From contig NZ_CP059322.2 of assembly GCF_013694245.2 (NCBI RefSeq), positions 3,603,001-3,667,000 on the forward strand: 64,000 bases of DNA. Direction: 5' to 3'. A program made the position numbers and the translations under genes. Positions 26,465 through 37,971 of the stretch are shown piece by piece. The DNA comes from Micromonospora ferruginea. GTDB lineage: Bacteria; Actinomycetota; Actinomycetes; Mycobacteriales; Micromonosporaceae. The notes under the pieces are model-generated. The model was given only the letters and a program-made list of their open reading frames with translations. It was not told the origin of the DNA and searched no databases. Position 1 is the stretch's first letter. Each line of letters opens with the position of its first letter.

Positions 26465-28858
26465 ATGGACACCGCGCTGGACCTGCACAGCCCCCTGACC
26501 GACGACGAGCTGCGCCGGCTGGACGCCTACTGGCGGGCGGCGAACTACCTGACCGTCGGGCAGATCTATCTGCTCGACAACCCGCTGCTCCGCGAGCCGC
26601 TCAAGCCTGAGCACGTCAAGCCGCGCCTGCTGGGGCACTGGGGCACCAGCCCCGGCCTCAACCTGCTCTACACCCACCTCAACCGGGTCATCGTCGAGAA
26701 GGACCTGTCCGCCGTCTTCGTCACCGGCCCCGGCCACGGTGGCCCCGCGCTGGTCGCCAACACCTGGCTGGAGGGCACCTACAGCGAGCTGTACCACCAC
26801 ATCCCGCGCGACGAGGCCGGCATGCAGCGGCTGTTCCGCCAGTTCTCCTTCCCCGGCGGCATCCCCAGCCACGTCGCGCCGGAGGTGCCGGGCTCGATCC
26901 ACGAGGGCGGCGAGCTGGGATACGCGCTGAGCCACGCGTACGGGGCCGCGTTCGACAACCCGGACCTGCTGGTCGCCTGCGTGATCGGCGACGGCGAGGC
27001 GGAGACCGGCCCGCTGGCCGGGAGCTGGCTGTCGAACGTGTTCCTCAACCCGGCGCGCGACGGCGCGGTGCTGCCGATCCTGCACCTCAACGGCTACAAG
27101 ATCGCCAACCCGACGGTGCTGGACCGGATCCCCGCCGAGGACCTGCTCGACCTGATGCGCGGCTACGGCTACCAGCCGTACGTGGTCGAGGGCGACGACC
27201 CGGCGACCGTGCACCAACTGCTCGCCGCGACGCTGGACCGGGCGGTCGGCGAGATCGCCGAGATCCAGCGCCGGGCCCGCTCCGGCGGCGAGGTCGAGCG
27301 GCCCCGCTGGCCGATGATCGTGCTGCGCACGCCGAAGGGCTGGACCGGGCCGGCGGACGTCGACGGCAAGCAGGTCGAGGGCACGTTCCGCGCCCACCAG
27401 GTGCCGATCGCCGAGGTACGCGACAACCCGGCGCACCTGGCCGAGCTGGAGCGTTGGCTGCGCAGCTACCGGCCGGAGGAGCTGTTCGACGCCACCGGCG
27501 GCCCGGTCGCCGAGCTGGCCACCCTGCCGCCCACCGGCGACCGGCGGATGAGCGCCAACCCGGTCGCCAACGGCGGCAGGCTGCTGCGCGACCTGGACCT
27601 GCCCGACTTCCGCGGCTACGGCGTCGAGGTCGAGGAGCCGGGCGCCACGGTGGCCGGCGCGACCGGCACGCTCGGCCCGTGGGTGCGTGACGTGATCGCC
27701 CGCAACCCGCAGACGTTCCGCCTGTTCGGCCCGGACGAGGTCGCCTCCAACCGGTTGGGCGCCGCGTTCGAGGTCACCGACCGTGCGTTCGTCGGTCGCC
27801 GGGAGCCCGGCGACGACCACCTCTCGCCGGACGGCCGGGTGATGGAGGTGCTCTCCGAGCACCTCTGCGAGGGCTGGCTGGAGGGCTACCTGCTGACCGG
27901 CCGGCACGGCATCTTCACCAGCTACGAGGCGTTCATCCACATCGTCGACTCGATGGTCAACCAGCACGCCAAGTGGCTCAAGGTGACCCGGCACATCCCG
28001 TGGCGGGAGCCGATCGCCTCGCTGAACTACCTGCTCTCCAGCCACGTCTGGCGGCAGGACCACAACGGCTTCTCGCACCAGGACCCCGGCTTCATCGACC
28101 ACGTGGTGAACAAGAAGGCCGAGGTGGTCCGGGTCTACCTGCCACCGGACGCCAACACGCTGCTCTCCACGATGGACCACTGCCTGCGCAGCCGGCACTA
28201 CATCAACGTGGTGGTGGCCGGGAAGCAGCCGGCGCCGAACTGGCTGACCATGGCCGAGGCGGTCCAGCACTGCCGCCGGGGCCTGGGCATCTGGGACTGG
28301 GCCAGCACCGACGACGGCGCCGAGCCGGACGTGGTGCTCGCCTGCGCCGGCGACGTGCCGACGCTGGAGACGCTCGCCGCGGCCGACCTGCTGCGCCGGC
28401 ACCTGCCCGACCTGAAGGTGCGGGTGGTCAACGTGGTCGACCTGATGCGCCTGCAACCGCCGTCGGAGCACCCGCACGGCCTGCCGGACAACGAGTTCGA
28501 CACCATCTTCACCCGCGACAAGCCGGTCATTTTCGCCTACCACGGCTACCCGTGGCTGATCCACCGGCTCACCTACCGCCGGGCCAACCACGAGAACCTG
28601 CACGTGCGCGGCTACAAGGAGGAGGGCACCACCACCACGCCGTTCGACATGGTGATGCTCAACGACCTGGACCGGTTCCACCTGGTCATCGACGTCATCG
28701 ACCGGGTGCCGGGGCTGCGCTCGCGCGCCGCGCACCTGCGTCAGGAGATGGTGGACACCCGCCAGGCCTGCCGCGACCACACCCGCGAGTACGGCGAGGA
28801 CGACCCCCGGGTCGTCGAGTGGCGCTGGATCCGCGAGACCGACCCGACCGAGGGGTGA
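26465..28858 (+). CDS. xfp: xylulose-5-P/fructose-6-P phosphoketolase
   Basis: A 797-residue thiamine-diphosphate enzyme of normal family length. It splits xylulose-5-phosphate (or fructose-6-phosphate) with phosphate to acetyl phosphate and glyceraldehyde-3-phosphate (or erythrose-4-phosphate). Signatures are [40 protein letters not shown], the TPP motif [25 protein letters not shown], and [15 protein letters not shown] in the C-terminal domain. The product acetyl phosphate gives ATP via acetate kinase without oxygen, fitting a hypoxic block. A DevR-like box stands upstream and the USP gene follows after 3 bp. Confidence 0.95.
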   Translation: MDTALDLHSPLTDDELRRLDAYWRAANYLTVGQIYLLDNPLLREPLKPEHVKPRLLGHWGTSPGLNLLYTHLNRVIVEKDLSAVFVTGPGHGGPALVANTWLEGTYSELYHHIPRDEAGMQRLFRQFSFPGGIPSHVAPEVPGSIHEGGELGYALSHAYGAAFDNPDLLVACVIGDGEAETGPLAGSWLSNVFLNPARDGAVLPILHLNGYKIANPTVLDRIPAEDLLDLMRGYGYQPYVVEGDDPATVHQLLAATLDRAVGEIAEIQRRARSGGEVERPRWPMIVLRTPKGWTGPADVDGKQVEGTFRAHQVPIAEVRDNPAHLAELERWLRSYRPEELFDATGGPVAELATLPPTGDRRMSANPVANGGRLLRDLDLPDFRGYGVEVEEPGATVAGATGTLGPWVRDVIARNPQTFRLFGPDEVASNRLGAAFEVTDRAFVGRREPGDDHLSPDGRVMEVLSEHLCEGWLEGYLLTGRHGIFTSYEAFIHIVDSMVNQHAKWLKVTRHIPWREPIASLNYLLSSHVWRQDHNGFSHQDPGFIDHVVNKKAEVVRVYLPPDANTLLSTMDHCLRSRHYINVVVAGKQPAPNWLTMAEAVQHCRRGLGIWDWASTDDGAEPDVVLACAGDVPTLETLAAADLLRRHLPDLKVRVVNVVDLMRLQPPSEHPHGLPDNEFDTIFTRDKPVIFAYHGYPWLIHRLTYRRANHENLHVRGYKEEGTTTTPFDMVMLNDLDRFHLVIDVIDRVPGLRSRAAHLRQEMVDTRQACRDHTREYGEDDPRVVEWRWIRETDPTEG

Positions 28859-28861
28859 CAC

Positions 28862-29725
28862 ATGGGTGACGACGAGATCCTGGTCGGCTACGACGGGTCC
28901 ACCGACGCGTCGGTGGCCCTGGACTGGGCGCTGGACGAGGCGGGCCGCTCCGGCCGGCCGGTGCGGCTGGCGTACGTCTTCGAGTGGCTGACCGTCGCCG
29001 GCTGGATCGGTCCCGGCGTGGCGCCGGGGATCTGGCCGGACGAGAACGCCCGGCGGCAGGTCGAGGAGCTGGTCCGCAAGGCGGCGGCGGACGCCGCCGC
29101 GGACCGGCCCGGCGTCACCGTGCACGGCGAGGTGTTCGACGGCCCGCCCGCGCTGGTGCTCCAGGAACGCTCCGGCGAGGCGGGCATGCTGGTGCTCGGC
29201 AGCCGGGGCCACGGCGGGTTCGGCGGGCTGCTCGCCGGTTCCACCGCGGTCTCGGTCACCGCGCACGCGCACTGCCCGGTGGTGGTGGTCCGCGACGGCC
29301 AGGCCGCCACGTCCGGGCCGGTGGTGGTCGGCTCGGACGGCTCCGACTCGGCGCGACGGGCGCTCGGCTTCGCGGTCGAGCGGGCCGCCCAGCGGGACGT
29401 GCCGCTGCGGGTGCTGCGGGTCTGGTCGCCGCCGGGCGACCGGTGGTCGCCGCCGGAGTTCGACCCGGAGGACATCGCCGCGAGCGAGCGGACCGCCGTC
29501 GAGGCGGAGCTGGCCCCGTGGCGGGAGACCTTCCCGGACGTGCCGGTGGAGATCTCGGCGGTGCCGGGCAGCGCGGCGTCGCTGCTGGTGGAGGCGAGCC
29601 GGCCGGCGCAGCTCGTGGTGGTCGGCAGCCGGGGCCGGGGCGGCCTGCGGGGCATGCTGCTCGGCTCGGTCAGCCAGCAGCTCATCCAGCACGCGCACTG
29701 CCCCGTCGCCGTCGTCCGCGAGTGA
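28862..29725 (+). CDS. universal stress protein, tandem Usp domains
   Basis: A 287-residue protein with two intact Usp domains (about 1-142 and 148-287). Both carry the ATP-binding motif: VLGSRGHGGFGGLLAGSTA and VVGSRGRGGLRGMLLGSVS, each followed by HAHCPVVVV or HAHCPVAVV. It begins 3 bp after the phosphoketolase stop, so it is coexpressed with it. This is the architecture of mycobacterial DosR-regulon USPs. The gene ends at the palindromic repeat. Confidence 0.92.
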   Translation: MGDDEILVGYDGSTDASVALDWALDEAGRSGRPVRLAYVFEWLTVAGWIGPGVAPGIWPDENARRQVEELVRKAAADAAADRPGVTVHGEVFDGPPALVLQERSGEAGMLVLGSRGHGGFGGLLAGSTAVSVTAHAHCPVVVVRDGQAATSGPVVVGSDGSDSARRALGFAVERAAQRDVPLRVLRVWSPPGDRWSPPEFDPEDIAASERTAVEAELAPWRETFPDVPVEISAVPGSAASLLVEASRPAQLVVVGSRGRGGLRGMLLGSVSQQLIQHAHCPVAVVRE

Positions 29726-29726
29726 A

Positions 29727-29774
29727 AGGCGGGGCCCCCGGTTAACGCATTCTGCATAACCGGGGGCCCCGCCT
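29727..29774. repeat. GGGGCCCC palindromic repeat between convergent genes
   Basis: Perfect 18-bp arms, AGGCGGGGCCCCCGGTTA (29727-29744) and its complement (29757-29774), enclose ACGCATTCTGCA. It starts just after the USP stop and reaches into the ATPase stop codon on the other strand. It is both a repeat-family member and a probable bidirectional terminator. Confidence 0.85.
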
Positions 29775-32112
29775 AACGCCCGGAGGGCCCGTCGGCGGGG
29801 TTGAGGGAGAAGTAGTCCTCCTCCTCCTGGGCCAGGTGCAGGCGCAGCACCGCGTCCAGGCCGTAGAGCGCGGCCAGCAGGTCGGGCGCCTCGTCGGCGG
29901 GGACCCGGCCGTCCAGCGTCGCCAGGTGCCCGCCGATCCGCTCCACCAGCCGGACGATCTCCACGTGCGCCCGGCTCATCGTCGAGGTCGCCTCGTCGCT
30001 GCCCAGCGGCCCGGCCAGCGCCGGGTAGAGCTGCCGTTCCTCGGCCTCCTCGTGCGGCAGCACCTCCTCGGTCAGCCGCCGGTGCACGTCGCGCAGCGCC
30101 GGCCCGCACGCCGGGTCGTCCGGGCGGGTCGCCACCAGGTCGGCGGTGTCCCGCAGCCGGGCCAGCACGTCGCGCACCCCGCCGTGCTCGCGCTGGTAGC
30201 GGTCGAGCAGCTCCCGGGTGTGCGGGGGCACGTCCCGCCGCCGCAGGCCGCCGCCGAGGGCGCGCAGCGCGTTGAGGATCACCAGCACGTCGATGCCCTC
30301 CTGGAGGAACGCGCCGCCGACCGGGGGCAGCCGGCCGGCGGCGGCCACCAGCATGGCCAGCACCGCCAGCCCCATCCCGACCGTGGCGCTCTGCACCGCG
30401 ATCCGCCGGGCGTACCGGGCGATCTCCACGGCGTCAGCGAGCCGGTCCAGCCGGTCCACGGTGAGCACCGCGTCGGCCACGTCGGCCGAGGCGGTCGCCC
30501 CGGTGGCGCCCATCGCCACCCCGACGTGCGCCTCGGCCAGCGCCGGGGCGTCGTTGACCCCGTCGCCGACCATCACGGTCACCGCCCGCGCCGCCTCGGC
30601 GCGTACCCGATCGGCCTTCTCCCCCGGCGAGCAGCGCGCGATCACGTCGTCCACGCCCACCACCTGCGCCACCTGGCGGGCCGTGCGCGGCCGGTCGCCG
30701 GTCACCATGACCAGCCGGGTCAGCCCGGCCTCGCGCAGCCGCCGCACGGTCCGCCGGGCGTCCGGGCGCACCGGGTCCTCCAGCAGGATCGCGCCGAGCG
30801 GCCCGCGCTCGTCACCGACCCAGACGGTGGAGCGACCGGACAGCTCGGCGCGCTCGCGCACCCGGTCCGCCCACGGCGGCGGCTCGCCGTCGAGCTGGCC
30901 GACCCGGACCGTACGGCCGTCGACCCGCCCGGTCACCCCGCGCCCCGGCTCCTCGGTCACCCCGGTCGGCTCGGCCAGCGGCAGCCCCCGCTCGCGGGCC
31001 TGCCGGACCAGCGCGGTGGCCAGCACGTGCGGCGAGAGCTGCTCGACGGAGGCGGCCAGTCGCAGCACCTCGTCCCGGTCGCCGCCGGGCGCCACCACGG
31101 TCTCCGCGGCCCGGGGCCGCCCGGCGGTGAGCGTCCCGGTCTTGTCCAGCAGCAGGGTACGGGCGCGGCCGAGCTGCTCCAGCGACCCGCCGTCGCGCAC
31201 CAGCACCCCCCGGCGGGCCACCCGGGACAGCCCGGACACCACCGCGATCGGGGTGGCCAGCAGCAGTGGGCACGGGGTGGCCACCACCAGCACCGCCACC
31301 GCCCGCACGAACTCGCCGGACAGCAGCCACGCCAGGCCGGCGAGCAGCAGCGTGAACGGCACGAACGCGGCGGCGTACCGGTCGGCGAGCCGCACCATCG
31401 GCGCCTTGCGCGCGGTGGCCTCGCCGGCCAGCCGGACGATGCCGGCGTACGTGCTCTGCGCCGCGTTGCGGCTGGCCCGCAGCCCGAACCCGGCGCCGGC
31501 GTTGACCACGCCGCTGGCGACCTGCTCCCCGGCGGCGCGCCCGACCAGCCGGGACTCGCCGGTCACCACCGACTCGTCGAGCGTGGCCGCCTCCTCGACC
31601 GTGCCGTCCACCGGCACCACGTCACCGGGGCCGACCACCAGCCGGTCGCCGGCCGCCACCCGGTCCAGCGCGACCACCTCGATCCCGCCGTCCGGGGTGC
31701 GCCGCCGGGCCTGCCGGGGCGCGCGTTCCAGCAGCGCCCGCAGGTCGCGGGTGGCCCGGCGGCGGGCGTACTCCTCCAGCGCCCGCCCGGTCGCGACCAT
31801 CACCGCGATCACGGCCCCGGCCAGGTACTCGCGCACCAGCAGCGCGCCGAGCAGCGCCAGCACCGCGATCACGTCCACCCCGAACTGCCGGCGCCACAGC
31901 TCGCGCAGCACCGCCCAGGCGGCCGGCGCCAACGCGAGCACGGTGACGGCGGCCCAGATCAGGTCGGCCGCGCCCCGCGCCCCCGCGAACCACAGCGCGG
32001 CGCCGCCCAGCACGGCCAACGTGAGCAGCGCCAGCGGCGCCCACTCGGCCGTCACGGCCCGCCGGGCGCGGGCCGGCCGTTCGGGTACGCACTCGCGCGG
32101 TTCCGTTCCCAC
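29773..32112 (-). CDS. P1B-type metal ATPase fused to a C-terminal hemerythrin domain
   Basis: A 779-residue protein. Residues about 25-620 are a P1B-type ATPase: the phosphatase loop TGES, the membrane motif TPCPLLLATP (C281), the phosphorylated Asp in DKTGTLT (D323), SPH (H362) and GDGVNDAPAL. No metal-binding domain precedes it. Residues about 640-770 add a hemerythrin-like helical bundle: EHGGVRDVL, VLPHEEAEERQLYP, RAHVEIVRLVERIGGHL and LHLAQEEEDYFSL, with His and Glu placed for a diiron site. The canonical CPC is TPCP, as in a little-studied ATPase subgroup. Transported metal is uncertain; the hemerythrin could sense oxygen or iron. GTG start at 32112; a DevR-like box is at 32169-32183. 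Confidence 0.88.
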   Translation of the reverse strand: MGTEPRECVPERPARARRAVTAEWAPLALLTLAVLGGAALWFAGARGAADLIWAAVTVLALAPAAWAVLRELWRRQFGVDVIAVLALLGALLVREYLAGAVIAVMVATGRALEEYARRRATRDLRALLERAPRQARRRTPDGGIEVVALDRVAAGDRLVVGPGDVVPVDGTVEEAATLDESVVTGESRLVGRAAGEQVASGVVNAGAGFGLRASRNAAQSTYAGIVRLAGEATARKAPMVRLADRYAAAFVPFTLLLAGLAWLLSGEFVRAVAVLVVATPCPLLLATPIAVVSGLSRVARRGVLVRDGGSLEQLGRARTLLLDKTGTLTAGRPRAAETVVAPGGDRDEVLRLAASVEQLSPHVLATALVRQARERGLPLAEPTGVTEEPGRGVTGRVDGRTVRVGQLDGEPPPWADRVRERAELSGRSTVWVGDERGPLGAILLEDPVRPDARRTVRRLREAGLTRLVMVTGDRPRTARQVAQVVGVDDVIARCSPGEKADRVRAEAARAVTVMVGDGVNDAPALAEAHVGVAMGATGATASADVADAVLTVDRLDRLADAVEIARYARRIAVQSATVGMGLAVLAMLVAAAGRLPPVGGAFLQEGIDVLVILNALRALGGGLRRRDVPPHTRELLDRYQREHGGVRDVLARLRDTADLVATRPDDPACGPALRDVHRRLTEEVLPHEEAEERQLYPALAGPLGSDEATSTMSRAHVEIVRLVERIGGHLATLDGRVPADEAPDLLAALYGLDAVLRLHLAQEEEDYFSLNPADGPSGR

Positions 32113-32168
32113 GTACGGATCGTCTCAGCGCCGAAGCAGCACAGGTAGGGCGATTCCGGGTAATCCGG

Positions 32169-32183
32169 AGGGCCGAAGGACCC
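32169..32183. promoter_or_regulatory. DevR/DosR-like box between the ATPase and Acg genes
   Basis: AGGGCCGAAGGACCC, which reads GGGTCCTTCGGCCCT on the other strand, sits 57 bp before the ATPase start and 98 bp before the divergent Acg-like gene. One site could serve both. Confidence 0.62.
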
Positions 32184-32280
32184 GTGCGGGCCGCCCGGGC
32201 ATCCCCGAGGATGGAGCGGCAACCCTGCCCGAGCGTCCCGGGCGTGGGGCACGATGGGAGAAACAGGAAAGGTCGTGACG

Positions 32281-33291
32281 ATGAGCCACGAGACGCCGGC
32301 TACCGATCGCCCGTTGACCACCGCGCTCGCGGAGGCCGCCGGAACGGCCGGCCACGCCCCGTCGGTGCACAACACCCAGCCGTGGCACTGGACGGTCCGG
32401 CCGGACGCGCTGGAACTGCGCGTGGTCAAGGAACGGCACCTCAGCGCCATGGACCCGGAGGGCCGGCTGCTGGTGGTGAGCTGCGGCGCCGCGCTGCACC
32501 ACGCCCGGGTGGCGCTGGCCGCCGAGGGCTGGACCCCGGTGGTGGAGCGCGTGCCCGACCCGCACCAGCCCGACCTGATGGCCCGGCTCACCGGGCTGCG
32601 CCACACCGGCGCCGACCCGGACGCCATGCGCCTGGTGCAGTGCATGCGGGTGCGGCACACCGACCGGCGACCGGTCAGCGACGAGCCGATCCCCGCCACC
32701 GCGCTCGGCGACATCGACCGGGCCGCCACCCGCGAGGGCGTGAACCTGCAACTCCTCGACGACATGCAGAAGATCGAGCTGGCCGGCGCCGCGCAGCAGG
32801 CCGCCGCCGTCGAGGCGGACAGCCCGGAGCTGCGCGAGGAGCTGGCCTACTGGACCAGCCGGGCCGGCACCGGCACCGGCCTGCCGCCGGAGGTGCTGCC
32901 CGACCAGCCGGCGCAGACCACCGTCCCGGGCCGGAACTTCGGCGCCCCCGGCTCGCTGCCCATCGGTCCCGGCCACGACAAGGCCGCCGTCTACGCCATC
33001 CTCTGGGGCTCCGAGGACGAGTCGGAGAGCTGGCTGCGCGCCGGCGAGGCGCTCTCCGCCGCCTGGCTCGAAGCCACCCGGCACGGGGTGTCCCTGGTGC
33101 CGCTCTCCGGCGTGGTGGAGGTCGACGGCACCCGGGAGGTGCTCCGGCAGATGCTGGCCGGCCTCGGCCACCCCTACCTGAGCATGCGCCTCGGGCTGGC
33201 CGACCCGGAGCACGCCGGCCCGCCGCACACCCCGCGGCTGGAAGCCGCGCAGACCGTGGACACCTCGGCGGTCCGCGACCACGCGGCCTGA
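32281..33291 (+). CDS. Acg-type nitroreductase-like protein
   Basis: A protein of 336 residues (ATG 32281, with AGGAAAGG at 32265-32272; GTG 32275 is also possible). APSVHNTQPWHWTV near the N-terminus and the C-terminal VSLVPLSGVVEVDGTREVLR belong to the Acg (Rv2032) family of the nitroreductase fold, a classic DosR-regulon protein. Acg binds FMN poorly or not as an enzyme and may store flavin. The middle region RVRHTDRRPVSDEPIP is typical. It is transcribed toward the histidine kinase, 41 bp away, which suggests a common transcript. Confidence 0.88.
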   Translation: MSHETPATDRPLTTALAEAAGTAGHAPSVHNTQPWHWTVRPDALELRVVKERHLSAMDPEGRLLVVSCGAALHHARVALAAEGWTPVVERVPDPHQPDLMARLTGLRHTGADPDAMRLVQCMRVRHTDRRPVSDEPIPATALGDIDRAATREGVNLQLLDDMQKIELAGAAQQAAAVEADSPELREELAYWTSRAGTGTGLPPEVLPDQPAQTTVPGRNFGAPGSLPIGPGHDKAAVYAILWGSEDESESWLRAGEALSAAWLEATRHGVSLVPLSGVVEVDGTREVLRQMLAGLGHPYLSMRLGLADPEHAGPPHTPRLEAAQTVDTSAVRDHAA

Positions 33292-33309
33292 CGGTCTCGT
33301 CGCGGTGCG

Positions 33310-35051
<1,742 letters not shown>

Positions 35052-35053
35052 GG

Positions 35054-35692
35054 TCAGTGGGTCTTGCCGAGCAGCCGGGTGGCCAGCACCGCGGCCTGGG
35101 TCCGCCGTTCCAGACCGAGCTTCGCCAGCACGCTGGAGACGTAGTTCTTCACCGTCTTCTCGGCCAGGAACATCTTGCCGGCGATCTCGCGGTTGGTGAG
35201 CCCCTCCGCGACGTACTCCAGGATCCGCCGCTCCTGCTCGGTGAGGGACTTCAGCTCGCGCGGCTGCTCCACGCCGCTGCGGATGCGCTCCAGCACCCGG
35301 GTGGTGATCGCCGGGTCGAGCAGCGACTGCCCGGCCGCCACCCGGCGGACCGCGTCCACCAGGTCGGTGCCGCGGATCTGCTTGAGCACGTAGCCGGCCG
35401 CGCCGGCCATGATCGCCGCGAACAGCGCCTCGTCGTCCTCGTACGAGGTGAGGATCAGGCCCTTGATCGACGAGTCCACCGCGCGGACGTCCCGGCAGAC
35501 GTCGATGCCGTTGCCGTCGGGCAGCCGGGCGTCGAGGATCGCCACGTCGGGGCGGAGCGCCGGAATCCGCCGCGTCGCCTCCTGGGCCAGGCCGGACTCG
35601 CCGACCACCTCGATGTCGCCGCTGCTGGTCAGCAGGTCGGCCAGGCCACGACGGACGACCTCGTGGTCGTCGAGCAGGAACACCCGGATCAT
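35054..35692 (-). CDS. devR: DevR/DosR-like response regulator
   Basis: A 212-residue NarL/LuxR-type regulator. The receiver has phospho-acceptor D54 in AILDARLPDGNG, D8-D9 and K104. The LuxR HTH is at about 150-205: LTEQERRILEYVAEGLTNRE, IAGKMFLAEKTVKNYVSSVL and AKLGLERRTQAAV. These are nearly identical to DosR of mycobacteria, including the recognition helix, so a related DNA motif is expected. Two candidate boxes (35728 and 35786) lie between this gene and the divergent Acg-like gene, suggesting autoregulation. The gene is on the opposite strand to its probable kinase. Confidence 0.93.
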   Translation of the reverse strand: MIRVFLLDDHEVVRRGLADLLTSSGDIEVVGESGLAQEATRRIPALRPDVAILDARLPDGNGIDVCRDVRAVDSSIKGLILTSYEDDEALFAAIMAGAAGYVLKQIRGTDLVDAVRRVAAGQSLLDPAITTRVLERIRSGVEQPRELKSLTEQERRILEYVAEGLTNREIAGKMFLAEKTVKNYVSSVLAKLGLERRTQAAVLATRLLGKTH

Positions 35693-35727
35693 CCGTCCTT
35701 TCTACCCGCCGCACCGGCCCTCCCGCA

Positions 35728-35742
35728 CGGGCCGAAGGTCCC
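35728..35742 (-). promoter_or_regulatory. DevR/DosR-like box, devR promoter
   Basis: CGGGCCGAAGGTCCC, reading GGGACCTTCGGCCCG toward devR, lies 36 bp before the devR start. It matches the shared 15-mer at 14 of 15 positions. Confidence 0.6.
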
Positions 35743-35785
35743 GTCCGTCGCGCGCCGGCCCGGGACGGACGGACCCGCCCAGGTG

Positions 35786-35800
35786 GGGACCTCCGGCCCT
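35786..35800 (+). promoter_or_regulatory. DevR/DosR-like box, second Acg gene promoter
   Basis: GGGACCTCCGGCCCT lies 75 bp before the second Acg-like gene. With the box at 35728 it makes a two-site divergent promoter region of 182 bp. Confidence 0.62.
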
Positions 35801-35874
35801 GATCGCGGCCCGTCCCGGTGACGCACCGTGGGGGTGGACCGACCGGAGGGACGCCGCACGGAGGGAGCACGACC

Positions 35875-36849
35875 ATGACGACCGGATACACCGTCGGGCA
35901 GTTGCGGGCCGCGGTCGCCGACGCGGTACGCGCGCCGTCGCTGCACAACACCCAGCCGTGGCGGTTCCGGCTGCGCGACGGCGGCATCGAGGTCGCCGTC
36001 GACCCGCTGCGCGGACTGCCGGCCACCGACCCGACCGGCTGGGGCGCCCGGATCGCCTGCGGGGCGGCGCTGTTCAACCTGCGGCTGGCGCTCGCCGTGG
36101 CGGGCACCCCGGCCACGGTCCGGCTGCGCCCGTACCCGGCCGACCCGGACGTGGTGGCCCGGCTGCTGCCCGACGTACCGCGCCGGCCCACCCCGACCGA
36201 GCAGAGCCTGTACGGGGCGATCGCCCACCGGTTCAGCAACCGCGCGCCGTTCTGGCCGGACCCGGTGCCGGCCGAGGCCCGCTGGCGGCTCGGCGAGGCG
36301 GCCCGCGCCGAGCAATGCTGGCTGGAGCTGGTCATCGGCGCGAGCCCGGTCAACGCGCTGGCCGAGGTCGCCCGCAGCGCGCACCGGGTCCTGGAACGCG
36401 ACCCGGCGTACGTGGCCGAGCGGGTCGAGTGGATCCGCTCCGAGCCCGCCCCGGACGGGGTGCCCGCCACCGCGGGCGGGCCACAGAGCGAACCGCAGGA
36501 CCTGCTGCCGCAGCGCGGCTTCGGCGGGCGCAACCGCGCCCCCGGCCGCGACTTCGAGCCGGAGCCGCTGGTCGCGGTGCTGGGCACGCCCGGCAACACC
36601 GGCACCGACCAGGTCGTCGCCGGGCAGGCGCTGCAACGGGTGCTGCTCACCGCCACCGACGCCGGGCTCGGCGTGTCGATGCTCTCCCAGCCGATCGAGG
36701 TGCCGGCGGCGCGGGAGGCGCTGCGGCTGTCGCTGGGCCGGTTCGGCACCCCGCAGATGGTGATGCGGATCGGCTACGGGCAGCCGGGGCGCGCCACCCC
36801 CCGCCGCCCGGTCGACGAGGTGCTCGACCTGCCGGTCGTACCGGCCTGA
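35875..36849 (+). CDS. second Acg-type nitroreductase-like protein
   Basis: A 324-residue protein starting at ATG 35875 after GGAGGGAG. APSLHNTQPWRFRL, IACGAALFNLRLALAVAG, FSNRAPFWPDPVP and GVSMLSQPIEVPAARE place it in the Acg family with the 32.3-kb gene; the two are diverged paralogues rather than a recent copy. A DevR-like box precedes it. DosR regulons often hold several Acg members. Confidence 0.87.
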   Translation: MTTGYTVGQLRAAVADAVRAPSLHNTQPWRFRLRDGGIEVAVDPLRGLPATDPTGWGARIACGAALFNLRLALAVAGTPATVRLRPYPADPDVVARLLPDVPRRPTPTEQSLYGAIAHRFSNRAPFWPDPVPAEARWRLGEAARAEQCWLELVIGASPVNALAEVARSAHRVLERDPAYVAERVEWIRSEPAPDGVPATAGGPQSEPQDLLPQRGFGGRNRAPGRDFEPEPLVAVLGTPGNTGTDQVVAGQALQRVLLTATDAGLGVSMLSQPIEVPAAREALRLSLGRFGTPQMVMRIGYGQPGRATPRRPVDEVLDLPVVPA

Positions 36850-36868
36850 CCTCGTTCCCGCCGCCGGC

Positions 36869-37870
36869 TCAGGCGGGCAGGGTGGCCAGCAGCGCCGCCT
36901 CGCGTTCCGGGGTCAGGCCCACCGGAGCGCGCGCCGGCCGGCCCGCCCGCGCCGGCACCCGGCCCACCTCGCGCAGCCACCGCCAGGTGTCGGCCACCGT
37001 CTCGGCCACCGGCCGGCAGACCAGGCCCGCCGCGTACGCCCGCTCGACGTCCCGCTCCTGCAACCAGCGGTACTCGTGCCCGCGCGGGATCCAGATCGGC
37101 AGGTCGTTCCACGGTTCCACCCCGGCGGCGAGGATCGACGTCGGCTCCGCCCAGCGCAACGTCGCCGTCGACCCGGTCGCCGCCACCACCGCGTCGAGCA
37201 GCTCACCCATCGTCGTGTGCCCGCTGCGACTGACCACGTTGTACGCCCCGCCGACGCCCTCGACACCCCGGTCCAGCAGCCAGCTCGCCAGGTCGCGGAC
37301 GTCGACGTACTGCACCGGCAGGTCACGCGGGCCGGGGGCCAGCACGTCACCGCCCCGGGCGACCCGATTCAGCCACCACGGCAACCGTCCGATGTCCTCC
37401 CCCGGCCCGAGGATCAGGCCGGCCCGGACCAGCAACGCCCGCTCGCCGAACACCTCCACCGCCGCCCGTTCCCCGCCGGCCTTGTTGCTCGGGTAGTCGC
37501 CGAAGTCCGCGTCCGGCTCCGCCGCGACGGTCGGCGCCTCCTCCCCGGTGCCCAGGCCGACCGGCGGGGCGTACACCGAGCCGCTGGAGACGTAGACGTA
37601 GTGCGGCACCGCGCCGACCAACGCCCGCGCCGCGTCCCGGACCGCCCGGGGCGCGCCGTCCCAGGTGTCCACCACCAGGTCCCACTCACCGCCGGCGAGC
37701 GCGGCCAACCCGCCGGGCGCGTCCCGGTCCCCCCGCAACAGGTGTACGCCGGCCGGCGCCTCCCCGCTCACCCCCCGGTTGAAGACGGTCACCGCCCAGC
37801 CACGGCGTACCGCCTCCGCCACCACCGCCCCGCCCACGAACCCCGTCCCACCCAGCATCACCAGTCGCAT
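36869..37870 (-). CDS. NAD-dependent epimerase/dehydratase (extended SDR)
   Basis: A 333-residue protein. ATG 37870 gives MRLVMLGGTGFVGGAVVAEA, the Rossmann glycine motif GGTGFVG; a longer open frame upstream only covers the repeat region. YVYVSSGSVYA carries the Ser, and DYPSNKAGGERA the Lys, but the usual YxxxK is YPSNK. GGAYNVVSRSGHTTMGELLDAV in the C-terminal half is typical of extended SDRs that act on nucleotide sugars or isoprenoid-like substrates. The gene stands alone. Reaction unknown. Confidence 0.85.
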   Translation of the reverse strand: MRLVMLGGTGFVGGAVVAEAVRRGWAVTVFNRGVSGEAPAGVHLLRGDRDAPGGLAALAGGEWDLVVDTWDGAPRAVRDAARALVGAVPHYVYVSSGSVYAPPVGLGTGEEAPTVAAEPDADFGDYPSNKAGGERAAVEVFGERALLVRAGLILGPGEDIGRLPWWLNRVARGGDVLAPGPRDLPVQYVDVRDLASWLLDRGVEGVGGAYNVVSRSGHTTMGELLDAVVAATGSTATLRWAEPTSILAAGVEPWNDLPIWIPRGHEYRWLQERDVERAYAAGLVCRPVAETVADTWRWLREVGRVPARAGRPARAPVGLTPEREAALLATLPA

Positions 37871-37971
37871 AGCCCCCACCCTGCCCCCAAAACCCGCCCC
37901 GCCCCCATGTTCACGCTGAGCAGATCTGCCCGCAGCAGAACCCTCCCCACCCTCCCTCCCCACCCCCACCC

